Source: Ridgeia piscesae
Lineage: Eukaryota; Annelida; Polychaeta; Sabellida; Siboglinidae
Direction of reading: 5' to 3'
Assembly (NCBI GenBank): GCA_025642075.2
Contig: JAODUO010000850.1
Span: 22,501 to 86,500 of the forward strand
DNA length: 64,000 bases
This document shows, piece by piece, positions 54,237 through 64,000 of the stretch; the first letter of the stretch is position 1; each line of letters starts with the position of its first letter. A program made the position numbers and the translations under genes. The notes below the pieces were generated by a model. The model did no database searches. It saw only the letters and a program-made list of their open reading frames with translations, and was not told the DNA's origin.

Positions 54237-57200
54237 CTACATGACTGATGCTTCTCACAACATATATAGTATATACACAAGTCATGGAGAAGCATCTGCC
54301 ATACAAGTAGGCAAAGTGGATGGAAGTGAGCAATGAGCAGCCCTTGGTTTGAGTGCACCCAGTTGGAGAGTAGGGAATGGGTCTTGCAAGGGTTTGTTTA
54401 TGCAGGGCACTACAGGAGCAAGGTTCACACCACAAAGTGCACAGGAGATAGGAGAGGGGTGTCAAGGGTTTCTCAATAGGGGTATGTACAGTTGTACACC
54501 CTCCACAGTTGGAGTACCCCACAAGTTGTATGGAACATATGCCAGAAATAGTCTCCACAATTAATTTCATTTCAGAACTATGTTCACAATCAAAGAAGAT
54601 GAACATTACTTGGCAGTATGATAACAGACAAAATCAGACACAACTATTTTATGTAAGCATAACAAATTATACTCAAGTTTTTATAGAAAATGTCCTGATC
54701 CACACAGAGACATAAAATTCTACAACATGTATTTTGGATGTTTGAAGGGAATATTTTCTCTTTTTCTCATGGTTAATATAGTAATCCGGAACTAATCCCT
54801 GAACTGTGCTTTAGTAATAGTGTCATGTAACTCCTGTTATATATCCATCAGATATTTTGTATAATTTATAAGCTACCCAGAAATATATCTTTGTAAAAAG
54901 TTTCAGTTTTAACTCGTGGTGACGTTTGCAAAATATAGAATGATGTATGCAATGGTTAGCTGAATTATAGGCATCTTAGGAACCAAGGCCAACTGAACCT
55001 AGGAAAGCCTAACCTAATTTTTTTAATTACGATCACATTCCCAGCATTCAGCTGTAATCACCCAGTAGCTGGCTGCCATGGGGAGGGGATGTATATGTTT
55101 GTGGCTGTAGCTCTGGACTGGGAGTTATCAGCACATAATGGGAGCTGTTAGAACCACTGCAGCTGCCCTCCCTCCCTATAGTTTACTGGGCTATCACTGC
55201 TGATGAGTCAGTGGGATTGGGGGCAGGGAGGGAGGTTTATGGCCCAGGCTGCTGACATGTCATGTCTGCCTGGAGCCACATCCATAAACTACCAACACAA
55301 TTTACACAAAACTCACTGAAACAGCCTTTCGGCACATTATGGTCAAATTACCAAATGAAATCCAGTGTCATGTCTCTCTCTGTCCACAAGGGGAAATGGT
55401 CAACACAAATTATTACTATTAATTACTATGAGGTTACAAAATAATTAATAATTATAATTAGGTAATCTCTACTGCACTGAAATCCTTAGAAACAAGCTCA
55501 GAGGTGCATATAAAATGATCCTCTGTGATGTAATAATGCGAGTGGCTACCTGGTGGATTAGGCCTATGTTTGTAATATAGCTGGTTTACTCAGGCGGAAT
55601 GATTTAATTACCGTGATCAACCTCCAGGAACTACTTTTAGGTCTAATTGGGTGAGATAGCTCATGAAGGAATTTTGTGATTTGGTTTCACTAAACAGTTA
55701 ACTCTATTTGACTGTATTTTGCAATGCAATTTTATAAGTGTGTTATTTGTTATTAGGACATAAATTATACCTGCCCACCTCCCTGTGCTACACTAGTTGT
55801 GTTGTGTGCATTGTAGTTTCTTGATGCTTTTCCTTTTGATGTTTTACCCAGGTTTTTTCTTCTTACTCAGGGTTTTTAGTGAGGTAAATAAAGTAATGGT
55901 CTAGTAACCCCACCGATATGATGTCAATTATAAATATAGTGTATATTGGTATAGTTAATATGTCTAGGTCATGTAGGTATTGAGTACCAATACCGTTGGG
56001 ACGGCATGCTTGCTGTGACAATGTACTGATGTACCTGTGGTGTTGTTGATATCAGCCGCTTTATCAGGTGTAAATAAATAAAACTAAATGTCATTAAATT
56101 GGCCTATTCCAATCTACATTGGTCTCGCATTGGTGCTTTGCATAGGAGGGTGTATGTGACATTTTGCGCATACAATATAAAACGGTTAATCGATCTCAGA
56201 GTCAATACACAATTCCAGTTGTCTTCAGATACTGATGCACAAGGGAGCTATGGTGGATAGGTAAGATTGTAAAAGTATGTCTTTATTGTAAAAGTATGTC
56301 TTTAAAGTTTAAACGATGGCGGAATTTAGCAATACAGCTGTACTTTCAACTGATTTAGCACGAGAAGGAAGTATATTCCAAAGAGTAGTAAATCAGAATT
56401 AAGCAAAGCTGGACAGGCTTTTCTTATATGGGTATGCAATGAATGATGGCTGCTTACAGGAACGTGCCACAGATCTAGACAGTGACCCTAGAACAGTTCC
56501 CTGGACACCCAGCAATCATGAGATGACCCCTACACCAGATGGAGAGGATGGTGACCAGGCTGTGAAGGCAATCAGAGAAGGTGTAGAGAATGTTACAGTT
56601 ACACTAGCCCTATAGTCTAGAGTCACAGACCTCTGGAGTTATAAAACTATTTATTCTGTATGTATAAAGCAACAAATCAGCATGGTTCTAAACTTGTCCT
56701 TTTTGGATTTAATCTACATTTCCACCCTGAGAACTCGCTAAACTTGGAAAATGTGGCCACCCTTTCTCTACACATTAAATCGTTAGACATTAATTTAAGT
56801 TGTATTAAAATAAATTTGAGTTTTACCCTGACACGACCCCTTAGTATGCATCCTCAGGGTATGACTACAACCCTATACATGAGTTGTGCAGTGTAGATGA
56901 TAATCTAAGCACAGTCCCCCCCCACCACAGCCACATAACAGACTGACACCACACTTAGTGCTGACAGGGACACAAAGGCACACATGACAGATGCACAATA
57001 TGCAACTATGCAATGTCAACAAAGTCAGGACTTATTTACAGGAGCATAGCTGCTGTAATTGGTTTAGACATCACTGGCACACTTCCTCCAGATGCATTAC
57101 AATCCCAGGGTAAAAGTCACATGACCAGTAAGGTTTGTGTTTTGTAACAGTGGGGATCCTACTACAGAACACTACAAGTACAATTTGACAAATGCTATCA

Positions 57201-57428
57201 GAAACACTAGTACAATGTTTTTTAATTATGTTCTTGCATATACCAGTTATCATAAACATATTATAAAACCACAAGTACTGAATTATTCATACAATAGCAA
57301 CCTATGGACATGGAAGATGTAGTGATACTGTGATAGTCATGTTTTGTATACAATATACTGGATTCCAGTAAGATTTGAATCCCCCAAACCATTAAGACTT
57401 GTTAAATGTAGTCCTACACAATAATGTG
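54237..57428. other. No gene recognised
   Basis: About 3.2 kb. The minus-strand open frame at 54606-54240 continues from the 74-bp repeat and has no recognisable motifs. Pyrimidine-rich CTGCCCTCCCTCCC lies at about 55161. No integrin exon 1 candidate was found. Confidence 0.4.
56475..56620. repeat. Dispersed repeat, copy 2 (see 53355-53500)
   Basis: Shares GAACAGTTCCCTGGACACCC and ATGAGATGACCCCTACACC with copy 1, with small insertions afterwards. Confidence 0.7.
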
Positions 57429-59625
57429 CATCTTGTTGAGTATAGACCTACTGGTACTAGCATTAATAATGTGAATCCTATTGAATATAGACCTACTGGT
57501 ACTAGCACAAATTATGTGAATCCTATTGAATATAGACCTACTGGTACTAGCATTAATAATGTGAATCCTATTGAATATAGACCTACTGGTACTAGCACTA
57601 ATAATGTGAATCCTATTGAATATAGACCTACTGGTACTAGCACAAATTATGTGAATCCTATTGAATATAGACCTACTGGTACTAGCACTAATAATGTGAA
57701 TCCTATTGAATATAGACCTACTGGTACTAGCACAAATTATGTGAATCCTATTGAATATAGACCTACTGGTACTAGCACAAATTATGTGAATCCTATTGAA
57801 TATAGACCTACTGGTACTAGCACAAATTATGTGAATCCTATTGAATATAGACCTACTGGTACTAGCACAAATTATGTGAATCCTATTGAATATAGACCTA
57901 CTGGAACTAGCACAAATTATGTGAATCCTATTGAATATAGACCTACTGGAACTAGCACAAATTATGTGAATCCTATTGAATATAGACCTACTGGAACTAG
58001 CACAAATTATGTGAATCCTATTGAATATAGACCTACTGGTACTAGCACAAATTATGTGAATCCTATTGAATATAGACCTACTGGAACTAGCACAAATTAT
58101 GTGAATCCTATTGAATATAGACCTACTGGAACTAGCACAAATTATGTGAATCCTATTGAATATAGACCTACTGGTACTAGCACAAATTATGTGAATCCTA
58201 TTGAATATAGACCTACTGGAACTAGCACAAATTATGTGAATCCTATTGAATATAGACCTACTGGAACTAGCACAAATTATGTGAATCCTATTGAATATAG
58301 ACCTACTGGAACTAGCACAAATTATGTGAATCCTATTGAATATAGACCTACTGGAACTAGCACAAATTATGTGAATCCTATTGAATATAGACCTACTGGA
58401 ACTAGCACAAATTATGTGAATCCTATTGAATATAGACCTACTGGAACTAGCACAAATTATGTGAATCCTATTGAATATAGACCTACTGGAACTAGCACAA
58501 ATTATGTGAATCCTATTGAATATAGACCTACTGGTACTAGCACAAATTATGTGAATCCTATTGAATATAGACCTACTGGAACTAGCACAAATTATGTGAA
58601 TCCTATTGAATATAGACCTACTGGAACTAGCACAAATTATGTGAATCCTATTGAATATAGACCTACTGGTACTAGCACAAATTATGTGAATCCTATTGAA
58701 TATAGACCTACTGGTACTAGCACAAATTATGTGAATCCTATTGAATATAGACCTACTGGAACTAGCACAAATTATGTGAATCCTATTGAATATAGACCTA
58801 CTGGAACTAGCACAAATTATGTGAATCCTATTGAATATAGACCTACTGGTACTAGCACAAATTATGTGAATCCTATTGAATATAGACCTACTGGAACTAG
58901 CACAAATTATGTGAATCCTATTGAATATAGACCTACTGGTACTAGCACAAATTATGTGAATCCTATTGAATATAGACCTACTGGAACTAGCACAAATTAT
59001 GTGAATCCTATTGAATATAGACCTACTGGTACTAGCACAAATTATGTGAATCCTATTGAATATAGACCTACTGGAACTAGCACAAATTATGTGAATCCTA
59101 TTGAATATAGACCTACTGGAACTAGCACAAATTATGTGAATCCTATTGAATATAGACCTACTGGTACTAGCACAAATTATGTGAATCCTATTGAATATAG
59201 ACCTACTGGAACTAGCACAAATTATGTGAATCCTATTGAATATAGACCTACTGGAACTAGCACAAATTATGTGAATCCTATTGAATATAGACCTACTGGA
59301 ACTAGCACAAATTATGTGAATCCTATTGAATATAGACCTACTGGTACTAGCACAAATTATGTGAATCCTATTGAATATAGACCTACTGGAACTAGCACAA
59401 ATTATGTGAATCCTATTGAATATAGACCTACTGGAACTAGCACAAATTATGTGAATCCTATTGAATATAGACCTACTGGTACTAGCACAAATTATGTGAA
59501 TCCTATTGAATATAGACCTACTGGAACTAGCACAAATTATGTGAATCCTATTGAATATAGACCTACTGGTACTAGCATTAATTATGTGAATCCTATTGAA
59601 TATAGACCTACTGGTACTAGCACTC
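57429..59625. repeat. 45-bp minisatellite, about 49 copies
   Basis: The unit is GTGAATCCTATTGAATATAG, ACCTACTGGTACTAGC, ACAAATTAT. Copies are almost identical; the only frequent variant is GGTACT/GGAACT, plus ATTAATAAT/ACTAATAAT in the first few and last copies. 45 is a multiple of three and the unit has no stop in one frame of each strand, hence continuous 15-residue repeats on both strands. With no start context, gene neighbour or protein family, I treat it as a satellite. Confidence 0.95.
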
Positions 59626-60185
59626 AATTCATTCATATAGCACTCATATCCAGCGACTTTAAATGCCTTTTTAAATGCCTAATTTCATCACAAGACTGGT
59701 GAAAATATGATTGTGTTATGTGTGTGTTCACTGTATACCTAACTAACACGAAATGGTAAGAGACGGTGTCAATGTTTCTTGTTAAAACAGAGTATTTATA
59801 CTAAACATGTTTGAATATTAAGGAGAATATGTAATCCCACAATACAACTGTCCGTACATTGTGTGTAGGTCACTTTAAAGTAAACTGGCGAGTGGTGTCT
59901 GGAATGGGTAATATTAATAATGCACCACTTACTCTAAAACAAAGTTCATAACAATAGGCACCTGATGCCCCTATGAGTTATTGTAACCCTGCCCCTGTAA
60001 TGATATTACTCAGCCTGCATTGTTACACCCTCAACCAGTCAGATGATGGGTGGCTTCAGTGTCATTGCCATCATTATCAGAGTGCCTCTAGGCCATGACA
60101 GTGCTGAAGCTAATGGGTGAGTCCCCCATACTAGACACCATGGCACTGCAACATGATATATGACTGTAATAACAACTTCTAGGAG
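59626..60185. other. no gene recognised
   Basis: Unique sequence between two arrays. Confidence 0.4.
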
Positions 60186-61742
60186 CACGTCAGTGCTGCA
60201 GCTACGTGTACTGTTGTATACAACACCTCAGTGCTGCAGCTACGTGTACTGTTGTATACAACACCTCAGTGCTGCAGCTACGTGTACTGTTGTATACAAC
60301 ACCTCAGTGCTGCAGCTACGTGTACTGTTGTATACAACACCTCAGTGCTGCAGCTATGTGTACTGTTGTATACAACACCTCAGTGCTGCAGCTACGTGTA
60401 CTGTTGTATACAACACCTCAGTGCTGCAGCTACGTGTACTGTTGTATACAACACCTCAGTGCTGCAGCTACGTGTACTGTTGTATACAACACCTCAGTGC
60501 TGCAGCTACGTGTACTGTTGTATACAACACCTCAGTGCTGCAGATACGTGTACTGTTGTATACAACACCTCAGTGCTGCAGCTACGTGTACTGTTGTATA
60601 CAACACCTCAGTGCTGCAGCTACGTGTACTGTTGTATACACCTCAGTGCTGCAGCTACGTGTACTGTTGTATACAACACCTCAGTGCTGCAGCTACGTGT
60701 ACTGTTGTATACAACACCTCAGTGCTGCAGCTACGTGTACTGTTGTATACAACACCTCAGTGCTGCAGCTACGTGTACTGTTGTATACAACACCTCAGTG
60801 CTGCAGCTACGTGTACTGTTGTATACAACACCTCAGTGCTGCAGCGATGTGTACTGTTGTATACAACACCTCAGTGCTGCAGCTATGTGTACTGTTGTAT
60901 ACAACACCTCAGTGCTGCAGCTACGTGTACTGTTGTTACACCCTCAAACCTCAGTGCTGGGGAGCTACGTGTCTGTTGCCATCATTATCAGTGCTGCAGC
61001 TACGTGTACTGTTGTATACAACACCTCAGTGCTGCAGCTACGTGTACTGTTGTATACAACACCTCAGTGCTGCAGCTACGTGTACTGTTGTATACAACAC
61101 CTCAGTGCTGCAGCGACTGTGTACTGTTGTATACAACACCTCAGTGCTGCAGCTACGTGTACTGTTGTATACAACACCTCAGTGCTGCAGCTACGTGTAC
61201 TGTTGTATACAACACCTCAGTGCTGCAGCTACGTGTACTGTTGTATACAACACCTCAGTGCTGCAGCTACGTGTACTGTTGTATACAACACCTCAGTGCT
61301 GCAGCTACGTGTACTGTTGTATACAACACCTCAGTGCTGCAGCTACGTGTACTGTTGTATACAACACCTCAGTGCTGCAGCTACGTGTACTGTTGTATAA
61401 AAACCTCAGTGCTGCAGCTACGTGTACTGTTGTATACAACACCTCAGTGCTGCAGCTACGTGTACTGTTGTATACAACACCTCAGTGCTGCAGCTACGTG
61501 TACTGTTGTATACAACACCTCAGTGCTGCAGCTACGTGTACTGTTGTATACAACACCTCAGTGCTGCAGCTACGTGTACTGTTGTATACAACACCTCAGT
61601 GCTGCAGCTACGTGTACTGTTGTATACAACACCTCAGTGCTGCAGCTACGTGTACTGTTGTATACAACACCTCAGTGCTGCAGCTACGTGTACTGTTGTA
61701 TACAACACCTCAGTGCTGCAGCTACGTGTACTGTGGTATACA
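60186..61742. repeat. 38-bp minisatellite, about 41 copies
   Basis: The unit is CAGCTACGTGTACTGTTGTA followed by TACAACACCTCAGTGCTG, containing the palindrome TTGTATACAA. A disturbed patch at about 60935-60995 includes CATCATTATCAGTG, also found in the flank at 60069. One-base indels at several units shift frames. Confidence 0.95.
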
Positions 61743-63314
61743 AAACAACACGGAGACATATTTATCAGGATGTGACATTATTCAAGAACAACACAAACAC
61801 AACCTGGCTACTGGGGGGTTAGAATGTCACAGTATGTGTATAGGTACATGTTATGTGCATCATGTACTCATCTTAACAAATCTGAAATTGGAAGAAGCCT
61901 ACTATGTTTCACTGTATTCTACATGTGGAGATTCGATCTATTTGAACACAGTTGTAGCCACATTCAGTGACTTGTACAATGAAGTACCATCTGCATTCTC
62001 ACAATAACTGACTGACTGTCTGAAGCCCCCACAGTCAGTCAGCCATCCATCAAGGTCAGTGACTGGCCCTACACTTCTCTCTACAGCTCTATATTTAGTA
62101 CTGGCTGTCTGATGAGTGTGGGCCCTGCTAAGGTAGGAGACACTCGTAGAATACAAGACGCTCACACACTGGGTAGTTAGAAACCAGTGCCATGGGTTGG
62201 GTTATCACACTGGGACATGTCCAGAACTGTCACAGGAACTGTGGATAAAAAGACATAATTATATGACAATTGATGTTTAGTTACACAAATAAGTAGGCCT
62301 ACATACAAATATGTGTATGTTTATCTGTGTAGATGTATCTAAGTTAATTGTATCACAACTGCATTAGCCCAGCTGATGTGCTGGCTCCAGATTAGTCCTT
62401 ATCAATGTCACTAATCACGAAAGGGATTTATCACTGGTGGTAATTGCTAGAATGGCTTGCTCCTGGCTGGAGCTCAGCTGTTGTCTGTAGAAAGTCACAG
62501 AAAGTAATGTAAGTGTAAACTGTACTGAAGACTAACTTTTAGCATTTGTGCCACCTCGAGAATTGTACTGCCTCAATAGTTTGGCTTACTCCTTCCTGTA
62601 TTACATGGACAGAAATTATCTTTAAAATCAAATTGCAATAAAAAATCACGAGTGAGCTTACAAGGAAGATAGATCAACATATCAAAAAAATTACATCTGA
62701 AAAAGACTTGGATCAAGGAGAAATTAGTTTATCAAACATAACATGTATTTCTGTAAATGTAATATGGACAATAATGCAGTTTCCACAAGGACATGTAAAT
62801 ATGTTTGTCATATGCATGTTTGTATATGGGTTCTCTTTTGTCCCTGTCTGATATACACCTAACTACACCATACTACAGTCAGCACCATCACTCATAAACA
62901 TCTGAGTTAGCAACAACATGCAACTTTTTCTATAACTAATTATCACATTATGATTAACAATAACAGTCAAATTGAAAGAAACTGGGGCTCACATTTAGAT
63001 TGTACAATTCATGAGTTGTTAGTACTTGTTACTAAACTATTATTAGACATCAAGGTATCCCAAGTGTAGTTCAACACTGGATTATCTAGTCCAGGGCAAG
63101 TATGATGATAAGGGGAAACATCAACACTTGATACCAAGAGGACACCTGTTCATGTCACTAAGATTACCCCACCCCAGTACCCTATTAGCCTGGGGAGTCT
63201 TCCCATGTGCCTAACCCCAACCATGCTAATTACAAACATGTTTCTTCAGATGGGCAAGACAGCAAGACACCTGAAGACACCTGTCACACACTCAAAAGGG
63301 GAGTTCTACTGAGG

Positions 63315-63412
63315 ACAGAGAGTGAGAGGGGCAGATAGGGAGAGGGAGAGGAGGGAGGGGGGAGGGAGAGAGAGAGAGGAGAGGGGAGGAGAGAGGGGGA
63401 GAGAGAGAGAAA
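63315..63412 (+). repeat. Purine-rich (GA/GGGA) tract
   Basis: About 100 bases almost purely G and A on the plus strand. Confidence 0.85.
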
Positions 63413-63444
63413 GTTAAGCCAGTTTACAAACATTAAATGTTTCT

Positions 63445-63635
63445 GATGACCTGAAATGGACTACACCTATGTGACACCATCTACACTTTCTTCTAAAGCA
63501 TAACTGACAATATATATGGTTTTGGAAAAACCATTTTTGCTCCTTCATTTTTTACCTGTCCACCCTTATTTCTACTTGTCCACAAAGGGTTAAATGGTGG
63601 GTGGATGGGAGTCTGCATAAAGCTATGCTGTGTAC
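63445..63635. repeat. Dispersed repeat, copy B (see 31740-31915)
   Basis: TGACCTGAAATGGACTACA, AAAGCATAACTGACAATA and GTGGATGGGAGTCTGCATAA match copy A in order and orientation. Confidence 0.6.
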
Positions 63636-64000
63636 AGTCTATGGTATAGTGTACTATAGTATAGGACTATAGGTACATAAATTATGTGTTCCAGTTTATT
63701 TAACTAACAAGTACTTTTTGGCATCTAAGATGTCTAAGTGTGGGTGATTTACATACATCACTTATGTTCTTTTACTATTTCATATGTGTACACACCTAAC
63801 TAGGTTACTTTAATGTGTTCACATATATCTTCAAACCGCCTTTGTTCCACACCACTCAGTGACCAGACAATAGGTCAGATTCATGACTGTCAGTCACAGA
63901 CTTGAATTGTTTGCCTTTATCCCACTCATGAGTTACTGATATCACTAAAAATGACGCACAAGGTAATTGACACCAGAACACACTGTTCAGGTTTTTAAGG

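Larger units (their letters stand above)
61743..64000. other. No gene; low-complexity and dispersed repeat only
   Basis: A purine tract (GAGAGGG runs) lies at about 63315-63412 and a dispersed repeat copy at 63445-63635. No integrin exon 1, RNA gene or other gene was recognised. Confidence 0.4.

Noticed and set aside
54112..54606. Minus-strand 164-codon frame as integrin exon 1
   Set aside because: It contains no signal peptide, no FG-GAP start and runs into the 74-bp repeat; the phase to exon 2 cannot be matched.
57399..59702. 767-codon plus-strand and 740-codon minus-strand frames
   Set aside because: Both are translations of the 45-bp array and begin and end at its edges.
60160..62007. 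615-codon and overlapping plus-strand frames of Cys/Tyr/Val repeats
   Set aside because: Translation of the 38-bp array in different registers; the frame only continues by chance into the flank.

Overview
This is an animal (metazoan) nuclear genome window. The main evidence is two intron-split genes with canonical GT/AG sites and consistent reading-frame phases, several families of decayed non-LTR retrotransposons, MITE-like elements, a tRNA-derived SINE and eleven large minisatellite arrays. The integrin and PYM1 homologues and the repeat types suggest a marine invertebrate, perhaps a mollusc or another lophotrochozoan. That placement is an inference and is not secure.

Layout. 0-16 kb is repeat-rich: a broken copy of an uncharacterised nuclease-like, CXC-tailed repetitive gene (438-2596), palindromic tandem modules (2.96-3.59 kb), a LINE 5' fragment with a 2A-like motif and a PHD-like finger (4.7-5.4 kb), an internally deleted CR1/L2-like LINE with its 3' hairpin (6.7-7.96 kb), a small intronless ORF resembling barrier-to-autointegration factor (10.0-10.3 kb, minus), a minus-strand LINE (14.7-11.8 kb) split by an insertion that holds a foldback element, a pentamer/nonamer satellite mosaic (15.1-15.6 kb) and a short MITE (15.64-15.92 kb).

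16.3-18.8 kb holds a complete three-exon PYM1 gene on the plus strand (202 codons; mRNA-associated exon-junction-complex recycling factor), with a tRNA-derived SINE in intron 1. Convergent to it, from 50.6 down to 22.5 kb on the minus strand, lie 23 exons of one integrin alpha-chain gene of the laminin-receptor type (alpha3/alpha6/alpha7-like). They encode about 1,052 residues, from the first FG-GAP blade to the cytoplasmic GFFRR tail and stop. Only the 5'-most exon or exons (signal peptide and the start of the propeller) were not found. They lie either in 50.6-64 kb, where I could not see them, or outside the window.

The most unusual feature is the relation between the minisatellites and the integrin splice junctions. 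In three introns (next to exons 3, 13 and 16) the tandem unit carries a copy of the adjoining splice site, in two clear cases together with exon-derived bases. The gene therefore contains runs of roughly 17-37 extra donor- or acceptor-like sites directly beside the real one. Two other arrays (exons 7 and 23) start within about 10 bases of a junction. The upstream region 50.6-64 kb is mostly four more arrays (31, 74, 45 and 38 bp units) in what is probably intron 1 or the 5' flank. The long open frames in these arrays result from repeat units that lack stops, and I do not annotate them as genes.
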